From a virus, in the IMG/VR virus record IMGVR_UViG_3300008110_005133, positions 1 to 22,343 of that record: 22,343 bases of DNA; one strand, 5' to 3'. Below, one piece after another: positions 1 through 8,417 of this stretch. The notes beneath the pieces are model-generated. The model worked only from the letters and a program-made list of their open reading frames with translations, had not been told where the DNA came from and searched no databases. Every line of letters begins with the position of its first letter. Within the stretch, counting starts at the first letter, position 1. The translations under genes were made by a program, and so were the position numbers.

Positions 1-642
1 ACGTCTATTACTATTTCCTGCAATTGCCTGCGAAGTGATATTTGGAAAATCTGCTCGGGTCATTTTCCACGGAGCAGAGTTGTCTTCTCTACCCTGTTGT
101 CTACGTTGAGCAGCAAGTTTTACTCCTGCAAGGATGACTGCTGCAAGTCCTGCATATCTTGCTATAAGGTTTGCTGCTCCAGACGCTGTGAATGAGAGCA
201 ACCCACCACCGCCGGAGGCTGCTGTGCCACCGGAAGTTATTGCAAAGTTTAAAGACGAATTAAACGCTATAGCTCCTGCTGCCCCAAACCCTGCGGCACC
301 AACTACGCCAGCAGTTGCTAAATTTTCAAAATTGTTATTTGCTATTATTCGTTGAGCTTCTAGCTGTAAGTCATTTGCATATTTTTCAACTTTGTCAATT
401 TTAACCGCACCATCGCCAAAGAATTTTGGGTCAGTAAAACTGTCAAATATAATCTGTATTTTGCGTTTCGTTTCGAGCAAGTCAGCCGAATTAAAGAATA
501 TTTCGTTAAACTTTTGTCCTAACTCATCTATTTCCGTTGGACTTAATTCCGTAGGAACCCCTAGCCCAAACTGCACACCTTGTGCATTTTGGGTTACTCT
601 TTTATATGCTTCATTTTGAGTGTTAACAAATATTCTGGACAT
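1..642 (-). CDS. Tail-region protein of unknown function, 3' end outside window
   Basis: The frame is open from an ATG at 642 to the window edge, giving 214 residues with no stop, so the C-terminus is missing. It starts 5 bases after the stop of the Ig-like gene, so it continues the tail operon. The first 100 residues look helical and soluble. Residues about 109-127 and 158-178 are Ala/Gly/Val-rich hydrophobic stretches separated by a glycine-rich piece (four Gly near 144-147), and a basic segment follows (about 179-186). This resembles a protein that inserts into or crosses a membrane, but I do not recognise the family. A tail or baseplate role is inferred only from position. Confidence 0.8.
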   Translation of the reverse strand, partial: MSRIFVNTQNEAYKRVTQNAQGVQFGLGVPTELSPTEIDELGQKFNEIFFNSADLLETKRKIQIIFDSFTDPKFFGDGAVKIDKVEKYANDLQLEAQRIIANNNFENLATAGVVGAAGFGAAGAIAFNSSLNFAITSGGTAASGGGGLLSFTASGAANLIARYAGLAAVILAGVKLAAQRRQQGREDNSAPWKMTRADFPNITSQAIAGNSNRR

Positions 643-647
643 ATGAA

Positions 648-1370
648 TTAGGGTTGAGAAGTTGTATCGGTGTTGTTACTGCCATCATAGGACGGTTCTC
701 TAACTGTAAACCTAATAGTAGTTGTTCTACTGTCCCCAGCGTCAACAACCACAGTAGTTTGCCCCGGCGAAATTCCACGAACAATTCTTGGAGTATATGG
801 ATTATAATCAACTTGAGTATTTTGTGGTGGTTCTACTTGTACAATACTCATATTATTTGACTTCCACTCCACTATCGCAGATGTATCTTGGTTACCGTCG
901 ATATCGTAAACACAGATATTTACTTCTACGCGCTCACCTACGTCTATGGTATAAATATCGTTTTGTGTAACTATTACATTCTTAGGAAGTGCGGTAGAAC
1001 TTGGTAAAATAATAGGAAAGCTTCCAGACTTAATTTCTAGATTAATATTTGGATATAAAATAGATTCTGGTGTATTTTCTATGTCAGAAGGTAGGTCTAA
1101 CTTGACCAATACAACTGCACTACTACTTGGTTGTAAGACAACATTCCCAGTTGGATAGCGTAAATTGTTACCCGTATTTGGGTCTACAATACGTATCCAC
1201 GGTACGGTGGCAGTCATATTAACGGTAATTGGTATTTCACTATCAGAATTTGCCATAGACAACGGAATATCTGATACCGTCGCAGAATTAAAGTTATAGT
1301 TTCTGATGTAATCTATACTACTTGATGCGATTGCATAAGAAAACTTTTCACGGATATTATACGCACTCAT
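648..1370 (-). CDS. Structural protein with C-terminal bacterial Ig-like domain
   Basis: A 240-residue protein that I cannot name fully. The C-terminal half (about 130-225) looks like a bacterial Ig-like (Big2-type) fold: it opens with an I-x-V-G-E strand, has a W-K-S-x-x-x-S-I-V segment, and ends in a G-I-S-P-G-Q-T-T-V-V-V turn and strand typical of these domains. The N-terminal half is also beta-rich. Ig-like domains are common on phage tails and baseplates, where they are thought to help weak surface binding. Its ATG overlaps the stop of the upstream gene (ATGA), which implies translational coupling within the tail operon. A structural role is inferred from domain and context. Confidence 0.85.
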   Translation of the reverse strand: MSAYNIREKFSYAIASSSIDYIRNYNFNSATVSDIPLSMANSDSEIPITVNMTATVPWIRIVDPNTGNNLRYPTGNVVLQPSSSAVVLVKLDLPSDIENTPESILYPNINLEIKSGSFPIILPSSTALPKNVIVTQNDIYTIDVGERVEVNICVYDIDGNQDTSAIVEWKSNNMSIVQVEPPQNTQVDYNPYTPRIVRGISPGQTTVVVDAGDSRTTTIRFTVREPSYDGSNNTDTTSQP

Positions 1371-2239
1371 ATTAAATCAAACCGGTAACGTTGTGGATTA
1401 TTCTTTTCATCTTCTAATGCGATGTCGTATGCTATATCAATAGCTTCAATCACAATAGTATCTAATTGTGTTTCTGTAAATGATGTACTTCCCGAAGAAA
1501 TTAAAGTTTGAACTGATTTCAATGCCAGTGGATATGCGTTGTTTAATACATTTTGTGCAATCGTATTGATGCCTATTTGTGTGCCACTGTCCTCATCAAA
1601 CCCATACTGAACTAGCCGTTGTCCGGACCCACTGTCAAAGTTTTTATAGATAGTAGAACTATCAATTTTAACAGAGCTTGCCGGTACATTAAGTCCGTCC
1701 GAATTTGGTTGATTAAAGATTTGCTTCAATACTGGTTCTATCCAAGTTACGCTGATACGTGGAATAGCAAACTGTTCTAGCGTTGATTGCTTAGTTAAGT
1801 CAGTAAGTTTTAATTCTACTTCTTTTCTTGATGGTGAAATTTTATTTATTTTTAAAATTCGGTCATCATATGTACCGACTTCATTTGCAAAAAAGTTTAG
1901 TGTAACTTCATACTGCCCAACTGGTAGAAGTAACTCTGGTAGTTTTGAAAAGTCTATGTACAGTAGGTTACGTTTTGTATTGTCTGGATATTGTAATGTT
2001 TCTGTACGAATTGCTTGACTGTTGTTTGGGATAAAGTCAGAAAATATTAGACTATTATCTGCCAAACTATATACGTTAATTTCAATATTATTTTCTAATA
2101 AAGCTTCTGAAAAATCTGCGGGAACTTCCATATCCAACAAGTCATCTGCCTTGTTACCAATAACACGAGAAACAGTATATTTGCTATACTGTTGCAATAC
2201 TTGGTTGATATTAGTCTTAAAATTCTTTTGATTTGCCAT
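1367..2239 (-). CDS. Tail/baseplate operon protein, function unknown
   Basis: A 290-residue soluble protein with no recognisable catalytic motif. The N-terminus (about 1-25) is basic and helical, the middle is beta-rich, and the last 50 residues (rich in Thr, Ile, Asp, Glu) are probably helical. The start codon overlaps the upstream stop in a TAATG arrangement, and the 3' end overlaps the next start in ATGA. This coupling and the position between the gp6-like baseplate gene and the Ig-like gene suggest a baseplate or tail component. I do not recognise a family. Confidence 0.85.
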   Translation of the reverse strand: MANQKNFKTNINQVLQQYSKYTVSRVIGNKADDLLDMEVPADFSEALLENNIEINVYSLADNSLIFSDFIPNNSQAIRTETLQYPDNTKRNLLYIDFSKLPELLLPVGQYEVTLNFFANEVGTYDDRILKINKISPSRKEVELKLTDLTKQSTLEQFAIPRISVTWIEPVLKQIFNQPNSDGLNVPASSVKIDSSTIYKNFDSGSGQRLVQYGFDEDSGTQIGINTIAQNVLNNAYPLALKSVQTLISSGSTSFTETQLDTIVIEAIDIAYDIALEDEKNNPQRYRFDLI

Positions 2240-2508
2240 TAGTTAAGCTCTTGGAAATTTTTATTAATTCTACTAGCCCATACATTATAATCCAACTTTT
2301 CTTTGTATATTGGGGTATAGTAGGTACTACCCGTTGGATTTGAACTACCAACGACCACAACTTGACCAGTGGAGGAGTAGTTAGTCACTACCGACCCACT
2401 ATGTCCAGACGCGGACACATCAAACAAAGATATAGACAAATCTATAATTTCTTTGTTTGAGATACTAGAGCTATCTGGATTTGGTGTATTTACGATTGAG
2501 ATGGTCAT
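2239..2508 (-). CDS. Small tail-operon protein, function unknown
   Basis: An 89-residue protein rich in Ser, Thr, Val and Asn, with a low-complexity beta-prone middle and a more polar C-terminus carrying a W-A-S-R-I-N-x-N-F pattern. It begins 3 bases after the stop of the DNRLRE-like gene without a strong Shine-Dalgarno site, so it is probably translated by coupling, and it shares a TAATG overlap with the next gene. The composition fits a virion fibre or baseplate attachment piece, but this is inference from composition and neighbours. Confidence 0.75.
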   Translation of the reverse strand: MTISIVNTPNPDSSSISNKEIIDLSISLFDVSASGHSGSVVTNYSSTGQVVVVGSSNPTGSTYYTPIYKEKLDYNVWASRINKNFQELN

Positions 2509-2511
2509 AAA

Positions 2512-3558
2512 CTATTCAACTTTAAATAGTGTTTCTGTGTCAATTACTCTTGAATAATCCCCAGAGTTAATCTTTAATTTTAATGTATAGAATCTACCAG
2601 AGTATAATGGAGTGGTATCAAGTACGATATAAGACCCCGTGGCATCTGTACTAATCTTGCTGTAGTCATCAAACCCGATAACAGTAGTATTACTTTGTGT
2701 ATCCACAATGGAGTAGTACGATGATGTTGGAAGATAATATTTGTTCTTGTATCGTAACGTACTATCAAATGAACGTAATGGATATTCATCACGAACGACA
2801 AGATTTATTTTAGTAATGTCACCCTTGGTGTATGTTTCTTTTAAGTTTGTTGGAGCTATTTTAACATTTAAAGTAGACGGAATAGCTGCTAAACTTCCAG
2901 TAACAAAACTTTGATTATCCCATGCTACTTCCAATGTAGGTTGGTGAATCGTGTGTGTTTGGGTAGAGAATATTTTAATATTTCCCTTGTTTGTAGTATC
3001 TTGTTCATCCGTTGTCGGAAATTGTAAAGCCAATCCATAAAATGTGTTTTGGAGAGATTGACTGACGATTGGTTGGAGGATACTTGTAACGTCAAGTCGA
3101 ATGTCTTGTAATGGATATGTTGACAACGTTAAGCTTGCTGAAGTAGAGGTTGTTAGGAAGTCACCTCCTGCTAAACTCCATGACGTTGCAGTACCAAGTT
3201 GTCTCCATGTTGCACCATCATTTACATTTTCTACATTTTGATAGAAAAATCCACTACCTTCGTCCCACGATTGAGATACCTTATAAATGATAATTTTTTG
3301 ATTTCTTTTTACATTGTTAGCATTTGCTAGTTTTAAATTTAAAAAGAAATTAGCGGTAGCTGGTACCGTTTGTGTAGTTGGTAAATCAAAATAAATTAAG
3401 GAACGCGCCGACCCAGTAGCATATGCGGTAGAACTAGTAAAGTCTACACTAGTGTTGATAACTTTACCAATTTCTAAAATTTCATCTAACCCAGCATTAT
3501 TCGTTGGATATGCTTGATAAAGAGTCGTGTCCTTACTGGCAGTTAATATTTTTCTCAT
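2512..3558 (-). CDS. DNRLRE-type beta-sandwich protein in baseplate operon
   Basis: A 348-residue protein. The first 200 residues resemble DNRLRE/carbohydrate-binding-like beta-sandwich proteins: an opening D-T-T-L-Y strand, a later R-S-L-I-Y-F-D-L-P strand matching the family's 'R-x-L-x-x-F-D-L' signature, then V-S-Q-S-W-D-E-G and a W-x-x-x-G-G-D segment. The rest (about 220-348) is another beta-rich domain. Such domains are known from secreted and surface proteins, where they bind or scaffold. Here the gene starts in an ATGA overlap with the gp6-like gene, so it is likely a virion part, perhaps the base of a fibre. The function is inferred. Confidence 0.8.
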   Translation of the reverse strand: MRKILTASKDTTLYQAYPTNNAGLDEILEIGKVINTSVDFTSSTAYATGSARSLIYFDLPTTQTVPATANFFLNLKLANANNVKRNQKIIIYKVSQSWDEGSGFFYQNVENVNDGATWRQLGTATSWSLAGGDFLTTSTSASLTLSTYPLQDIRLDVTSILQPIVSQSLQNTFYGLALQFPTTDEQDTTNKGNIKIFSTQTHTIHQPTLEVAWDNQSFVTGSLAAIPSTLNVKIAPTNLKETYTKGDITKINLVVRDEYPLRSFDSTLRYKNKYYLPTSSYYSIVDTQSNTTVIGFDDYSKISTDATGSYIVLDTTPLYSGRFYTLKLKINSGDYSRVIDTETLFKVE

Positions 3559-5477
3559 TGTGTTGCGTTCCCTATAATGTCAGTTTGTGGATACTTCAAC
3601 TCAAATATACTTGGGTCAAGACTTGGGTAGATAACTCCGTTAATCGTGGCTTCATCAATGTCATATCGATAGTTTTGATAGTTTGCACCATCTCTAAATT
3701 GATACTTGTTGAAGATTCTAACACCACGAACCGATTGTACTCCATCTACTAACCCAATAGCATATGAGATATCAGCTAAAACAATTGGTTGGTTTATATT
3801 CCATCTATCAATATTAAAGAATTCTTGTACCGTGCCAATACTGCGTGCTAAAACATCGTTTACATTGTAGTTTCTAAGAACAGATATGTCAAATTGTACC
3901 CCAATATTAATTACGAACGCATCAAGAATGTTAACATCGTCTGTTAATAATCTAAATTGTTCTAAATATCGGGCCAAATTATCTTTTGTTACAGTATTCA
4001 GTGTTGCAAAATTACCGTTTGTATCGTACCCCAACGTGTATAAGTTGATAGAGTTGGGCTTTACTGGGTTTTCTACATATGTTCTTTCATTATTTGCTGC
4101 TAAAATTCTATTAATTTGTTCATCACGAATCGCATATGCCTTTGCAATACGGCCATATTTTGCTGGTAATGAGTATGCTCGTACTGCGTAATCTTCTGCG
4201 GTAACTGCACGATTTTGTGCGTTGAAGAACGCTAGTGCATTTTGTCGAATTTCGTCTAACGATTCACCGTCTCCACCACCAGTCGCAGGTAAATCATTTG
4301 TAATAGTTACTGTTTGCACTGCTGCGTTAAATGCACTAAGTTCAGCGGTAGAATAGTCTGTTGTATCGTTTAAGGTAATTAGCTCAGACACAACATTAAT
4401 TGTATTTGATGGAGTATTACTTTCCACACCACCACCAACCAAATATGTCACAGTTAATGTTGTATTTGCTGGTGATATTCCGTATGCATTACTTGTCAAG
4501 AAATTTACATTGTTGATTGCAACGTTACCCAGCGCACTTTCAATAGTTGTCCCGTATTGAGAAGTTGCCACTTGACGAGAATCAAGAGTTAAATCTAACT
4601 CTGCGGCATCGTCTGTGCCAGAACCAAATGATAATTCCATACGGAACTCTCTATTAACTCTGGTTACAAATCTCCGCGGAACTTTCTTTAAGCGCAACTT
4701 AGCAGATGGTAATGCACCAGTTTCACTGTTTGCAGTTACTTCTACATCACTCATAATAACGTCTTGTGCAAGATAATCGACTTCATACCACGTATTATTA
4801 TCGGAATCGACCACACTTTCTATTCCAATAACATTTTCATCTGGCATCAATACCGATGTGAACTTTTGAGCCGTTCCAAAGGTAAACTGTGTGGTCTTTT
4901 CTGTTGCTGCTACGAGTTTTGCCGTCTTACTTACAATGAATGTTGATGGATTTCCACCACTAAACGTATTAACAATGTAATTTTCACTAGTGATGTCAGT
5001 AAAGTTGACATCTTCAACCAATCTAAATTGAATTGATGATTGTCCCGAGGTTGTAAACGCACTACCTCTTGCAACTTTTAGGAGATATTTTGGGTCGGGA
5101 ACATATACTCCGTTTTGCAAGACCGCTGGTGCTAATTGGTATAGTGTTGCAACGACACTTGCTGGATAAATTAACTTTGGCTTATACCCCAAGAATTGTG
5201 CGATAGACACCACGTTTTCTGGTTGTTCTGCGTATGCTAATAGATTTTCCTTAAATTGGTTGTCAATATAAAATGACAATACGTCACCCACATACGACGC
5301 CATTTCAATAAACATCATACCAGGTGATGTTTCATTGAAGTCAGAGTACGTATTTGGATAATATGCCTTTGCAAACTCTATTAAGTTTTGCCGAAAGTCA
5401 GTAAATGTCTTTGAGATGTAATTAATCTGCTTGACATTCGGCCGAGGTTGTATAACTACCGGTTGATTACTTGACAT
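3555..5477 (-). CDS. Baseplate wedge protein, T4 gp6-like (gpJ family)
   Basis: A 640-residue homologue of the T4 gp6 / phage P2 gpJ baseplate family, which forms the inner wedge ring around the tail hub. The N-terminus (about 30-75) has the typical 'Y-P-N-x-x-x-D-F-N-E-x-S-P-G-M-M-F-I-E-M-A-S-Y' block followed by a G-D-V-L-S-F-Y-I-D-N segment. The centre (about 395-445) carries the G-G-G-D-x-E-S-L-D-E-I-R-x-N-A block and the R-A-V-T-A-E-D-Y segment seen in gpJ-like proteins. A GGAG lies 6 bases upstream of the ATG. It directly follows the gp25-like gene, the same order as in T4-like phages. T4 gp6 is of similar size (about 660 residues). Confidence 0.93.
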   Translation of the reverse strand: MSSNQPVVIQPRPNVKQINYISKTFTDFRQNLIEFAKAYYPNTYSDFNETSPGMMFIEMASYVGDVLSFYIDNQFKENLLAYAEQPENVVSIAQFLGYKPKLIYPASVVATLYQLAPAVLQNGVYVPDPKYLLKVARGSAFTTSGQSSIQFRLVEDVNFTDITSENYIVNTFSGGNPSTFIVSKTAKLVAATEKTTQFTFGTAQKFTSVLMPDENVIGIESVVDSDNNTWYEVDYLAQDVIMSDVEVTANSETGALPSAKLRLKKVPRRFVTRVNREFRMELSFGSGTDDAAELDLTLDSRQVATSQYGTTIESALGNVAINNVNFLTSNAYGISPANTTLTVTYLVGGGVESNTPSNTINVVSELITLNDTTDYSTAELSAFNAAVQTVTITNDLPATGGGDGESLDEIRQNALAFFNAQNRAVTAEDYAVRAYSLPAKYGRIAKAYAIRDEQINRILAANNERTYVENPVKPNSINLYTLGYDTNGNFATLNTVTKDNLARYLEQFRLLTDDVNILDAFVINIGVQFDISVLRNYNVNDVLARSIGTVQEFFNIDRWNINQPIVLADISYAIGLVDGVQSVRGVRIFNKYQFRDGANYQNYRYDIDEATINGVIYPSLDPSIFELKYPQTDIIGNATQ

Positions 5478-5501
5478 TTAAAACTCCAAAGTAGGTCTAT
5501 C

Positions 5502-5963
5502 TTATAATCTGTTTCTATTTCTAGGTGTGGTCGTACGTACTACAGAATTTGGTTCAAATGGAAACGCAACTGACGGTGCACCTAATGCTGCTGTGGATAT
5601 TGCTACCTGGTCCGTCACATTTGGATTACTTCTAAATCTATATACACAATTTATATTTAAAGAATTTTCTGCATCTGATTTAGTGATTTGAAAATCCGTG
5701 AGTTCAATAAATGGTAACCAACGATCTACAGCCTCTACCACAGCCAGTCTAGCACGTTCTAATGTATCATCAGTCATTGGTTCAAACAAAATTTTCCATA
5801 AATCGCATCCTAAATCAGGATGTCCCAACCGTTCTCCTTTTTTAGTAAGAATCAAATTTTTAAAATTTGACCGTACTTGTTGGATAACGGATGTGGATTG
5901 TTCAAACATTCCTGTTTGGCCAAGCCGTAACGGAAGAGTTACACCAATGAACTTTTGTGCCAT
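5502..5963 (-). CDS. Baseplate wedge protein, T4 gp25-like
   Basis: A 153-residue member of the gp25 / GPW / type VI TssE family, which joins baseplate wedges to the sheath. The diagnostic stretch is at about residues 38-57: a K-G-E-R-L-G-H-P-D-L-G-C motif followed by D-L-W-K-I-L-F-E-P, matching the family's 'G-E-R-x-x-x-P-x-F-G-x-x-L-x-x-x-x-F-E-P' signature. After it comes the expected helical piece (A-R-L-A-V-V-E-A-V-D-R-W-L-P) and a beta region. Length agrees with T4 gp25 (about 130) plus short ends. It sits between a small coiled-coil protein and the gp6-like gene. Confidence 0.93.
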   Translation of the reverse strand: MAQKFIGVTLPLRLGQTGMFEQSTSVIQQVRSNFKNLILTKKGERLGHPDLGCDLWKILFEPMTDDTLERARLAVVEAVDRWLPFIELTDFQITKSDAENSLNINCVYRFRSNPNVTDQVAISTAALGAPSVAFPFEPNSVVRTTTPRNRNRL

Positions 5964-5964
5964 A

Positions 5965-6294
5965 TTACTTACTCAACCCCATAGCCTTCATAACTTGGGA
6001 ATAATCTTTGTTAATTGCTTGAACTGCTGGATTGTCTTCTGTCATGCCAGGAGGAACTGGCATTATTTTACCAGTTTTTGCCACAATAGTATCTCCGTTA
6101 CGTTCTAATCCCATCATTTCAGCTAATTGAGAGCGTGAGAACTTTGACTTTTGTGATGGCGATGCTGTTTCTTGTAAAGTTTTTACTTCGGCAACAGCTT
6201 CTTCTAATAACTTAGGAAGAACCTTCTTTACTTCATCTTCCACAGCTTCCTTTACAAGTTCTTTGACATATGCCCGAAATAATGCTTTGTCCAT
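5965..6294 (-). CDS. Small coiled-coil protein upstream of gp25-like gene
   Basis: A 109-residue protein. Residues 1-45 are a Lys/Glu/Val/Leu heptad-like helix (many K-E-L-V-K-E-A-V repeats), likely a coiled coil, followed by a linker and a Met/Pro-rich C-terminus with a G-K-I-M-P-V-P-P-G-M segment. An AGAGGA site precedes the ATG by about 7 bases. Its stop lies 1 base before the gp25-like start. I do not recognise the family; an assembly or baseplate accessory role is inferred only from position. Confidence 0.8.
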   Translation of the reverse strand: MDKALFRAYVKELVKEAVEDEVKKVLPKLLEEAVAEVKTLQETASPSQKSKFSRSQLAEMMGLERNGDTIVAKTGKIMPVPPGMTEDNPAVQAINKDYSQVMKAMGLSK

Positions 6295-6304
6295 ATATTA
6301 TCCT

Positions 6305-6757
6305 CTATTTGGTATTAAATCTTCCGAGAACCACATTTTCCATCGTAGATTGTTTTGTAGTTTTAAGTGATTGTCTATAGGTAAATGGATTTTCTTGTGC
6401 TTTAAGCGTTTCCTTATGTGCAGTTACCGACTCTTGTTGTCGTTTAATGTTTATACTTTCTATTCTTGTTTCAACATAATTTTTAATTTCTGCGAACGAC
6501 GGCCGTTTTGGAGGAAACGCTGGAGTACTTAGTGGAAACGATGGAATCGTTGGGGCTGTAGGTAGCGAATTCGTATATATCTGAGCCGCATTTAGTGCTT
6601 TAGTTCTTGCTTCGTCCAAACTTCCACTTACAAATGTACTTGGTGGTACAATATTATCAAGCACAGATTGAAAACCTAATCTAATTTCTGCTGCCGACGC
6701 AGACGTATTTTGTAAACTGACTGCATTGTTTGGTAAAAAATTACTTGGTATTGCCAT
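6305..6757 (-). CDS. Baseplate-operon protein, function unknown
   Basis: A 150-residue protein with a mixed N-terminal part, a proline-rich linker (about 68-85, repeated P-x-x-P-x-F-P) and a basic, probably helical C-terminal half (about 86-150). No catalytic motif or membrane segment is visible. It starts 2 bases after the stop of the central spike-like gene, with no clear Shine-Dalgarno, so it is probably coupled to that gene. The position between spike and gp25-like genes suggests a baseplate component. Confidence 0.8.
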   Translation of the reverse strand: MAIPSNFLPNNAVSLQNTSASAAEIRLGFQSVLDNIVPPSTFVSGSLDEARTKALNAAQIYTNSLPTAPTIPSFPLSTPAFPPKRPSFAEIKNYVETRIESINIKRQQESVTAHKETLKAQENPFTYRQSLKTTKQSTMENVVLGRFNTK

Positions 6758-6759
6758 AA

Positions 6760-8136
6760 TCAGTCATTGGTTTTTGAAGTAAAATTACTTGTACTATTAA
6801 AAGACGCTCCCTTACCTAACGAGATGTCCGCTGTCAGCTGTGCTAATGTTGTTGCCAATCTTGTAGCAGACGCCGCGGCGGTTGGTGATGGTACAAATGA
6901 AATACTTATATCTCGTAAGGCAGATACCACGTTCTTTAAAAACACAGATAACTGTCCGCCCAAAACCATTGGTTGTGTTTCGTCTTGCCCCGAACCTATA
7001 AATATCTTTTTACCCGATATTATGTAGTTTCCTGACGTTCCGTAGGATATATCGTTTGACGCCACAACAGATACCGTACGTCCTTTAATCAAAACGTCGT
7101 TATATGCCTGTAGCTTAATATCTCTATCTGTCGTCATTCTTACCGATTCTTGAGAATCTAGCGTTATCGACTTTACTGCACTAAGGTTGATTTCTGCCTT
7201 AGAAAATAGGGAAATTTCATTAATTTTACTGTTTAGGACTAATCTATCGGAGTTTATGAATATCTGTGCTCCGGTGTAAACGTTTGAATTTTGGTTTTCT
7301 GATGACCTAAGGTGGGCCGGACTATCCAACGTTGCTGCCGCAAACCCCACCTGCTCATCGGTAACCATCCAAATAGTGCTTTTATCCTTATTAATATCCT
7401 CGTAGGTTAGTCCATACGTCCCACCTACTACGGTTTCTTGCGTACCATCTCTATTAATGTCTATCGATGTAATTTTATTAGGACTCTGCCCAACAGTTAA
7501 TAGTATATTTGGCTGTGGAGTGTTAGTGTTTGGATTACTAAACAGACTTGAACCAAATCTAATAATATTACCAAATCTACCTTGTACAATTAAATCACCC
7601 TCGTTCGGTCGAACCATACGAACTGTTGGGTTTTCGCTAAATTCATCACCCAAACTAAACTGTTGCTGACTTCCCCACGGTCTGTATGCGGTTCCACCTT
7701 GAGCCGCTAACTGGGCCGCATCACTCTGATTTTGACTTGGTTCGGTGGGCGAAAACCGTTGACTTAATCCAGGCCAAGAACTTTCAGTAATTTTATTGGT
7801 TGAATTAATTCTGCGAGTATAGAATAAACGACCGAGGGAATAAAATACCAATACCAGTTCATTTTTTAAGGGATATTCACGTATACTAGAATCAATCGGA
7901 GCCGCCCAGTTTAATTTTTCCTTCGGCACACCTCTATCACTGGGAATAAATCTAACTTGAACCATACCAACATTACTACCGTCTGCCGCATACTGTGAAT
8001 GTAGTTCGTTTAAAATCACATCTTCTACCAAGCCATCTTGATACGGTGTTGGTTGTGTGATAGAAAACCGTGGGAACTGTGACGCTCCCAGTTGGTTGAT
8101 ATCAATATTGTACGATATCGGTCCAAATGATGACAT
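6760..8136 (-). CDS. Baseplate central spike-like protein, T4 gp5-like
   Basis: A 458-residue protein resembling the gp5-type spike proteins of T4-like marine phages. Residues about 30-115 look like an OB-fold (a long V-x-x-x-L-x-x-Y opening, V-G-M-V-Q-V-R-F-I-P, then E-Y-P-L-K-N-E-L-V-L-V-F). Residues about 180-200 hold a G-D-L-I-V-Q-G-R-F-G-N-I-I-R-F-G block, which in this family precedes the trimeric beta-helix needle. Residues about 285-390 are short alternating strands (I-F-I-N-S-D-R-L-V-L-N-S type) that fit the beta-helix. No lysozyme domain like that of T4 gp5 is present. The start overlaps the upstream stop (TAATG). Confidence 0.8.
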   Translation of the reverse strand: MSSFGPISYNIDINQLGASQFPRFSITQPTPYQDGLVEDVILNELHSQYAADGSNVGMVQVRFIPSDRGVPKEKLNWAAPIDSSIREYPLKNELVLVFYSLGRLFYTRRINSTNKITESSWPGLSQRFSPTEPSQNQSDAAQLAAQGGTAYRPWGSQQQFSLGDEFSENPTVRMVRPNEGDLIVQGRFGNIIRFGSSLFSNPNTNTPQPNILLTVGQSPNKITSIDINRDGTQETVVGGTYGLTYEDINKDKSTIWMVTDEQVGFAAATLDSPAHLRSSENQNSNVYTGAQIFINSDRLVLNSKINEISLFSKAEINLSAVKSITLDSQESVRMTTDRDIKLQAYNDVLIKGRTVSVVASNDISYGTSGNYIISGKKIFIGSGQDETQPMVLGGQLSVFLKNVVSALRDISISFVPSPTAAASATRLATTLAQLTADISLGKGASFNSTSNFTSKTND

Positions 8137-8417
8137 TAGCTCTTCTCTGCAAACACATCATCCAAGTCCTTCACATCTTCTTGAAGTCCTTGGATTTCGA
8201 CGTTGATATCCTTTAACAGTGCATTCTTTTCTTCTTCTGACAATAATCCGTCTAGAGAAGCATTAGACTTGACGCCAACCGATACGATGCGTTGGGCAAT
8301 TTGTGCGACACGAACCAAGTGTTCATCGTTCTTGACATTCACTTCTAAGAATCCCTGCACAATTGGTCCAATCACAGCCGCATCTTCTGGAGTACGGATG
8401 AGTTGGACCATTTTCAT
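8136..8417 (-). CDS. Small helical protein between late sigma and spike genes
   Basis: A 93-residue acidic, mostly helical protein ending in a Glu/Asp-rich tail. Its ATG overlaps the stop of the sigma factor gene (ATGA), and its stop overlaps the start of the spike-like gene (TAATG). A second in-frame Met two codons later is possible, and neither has a strong Shine-Dalgarno. In T4 the late sigma gp55 works with a small partner, gp33; position and size would allow that, but I see no sequence signature for it. It could equally be a small tail protein. Confidence 0.75.
   Translation of the reverse strand: MKMVQLIRTPEDAAVIGPIVQGFLEVNVKNDEHLVRVAQIAQRIVSVGVKSNASLDGLLSEEEKNALLKDINVEIQGLQEDVKDLDDVFAEKS

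Noticed and set aside
134-355. Open frames on the plus strand across the tail genes
   Set aside because: They are frames opposite genes with clear family motifs, lack ribosome sites, and no plus-strand promoter or product is evident.
1835-1855. T4-type late promoter (ATAAATA) on the minus strand
   Set aside because: The only minus-strand match lies within a coding gene in A/T-rich sequence, so it is most likely chance.
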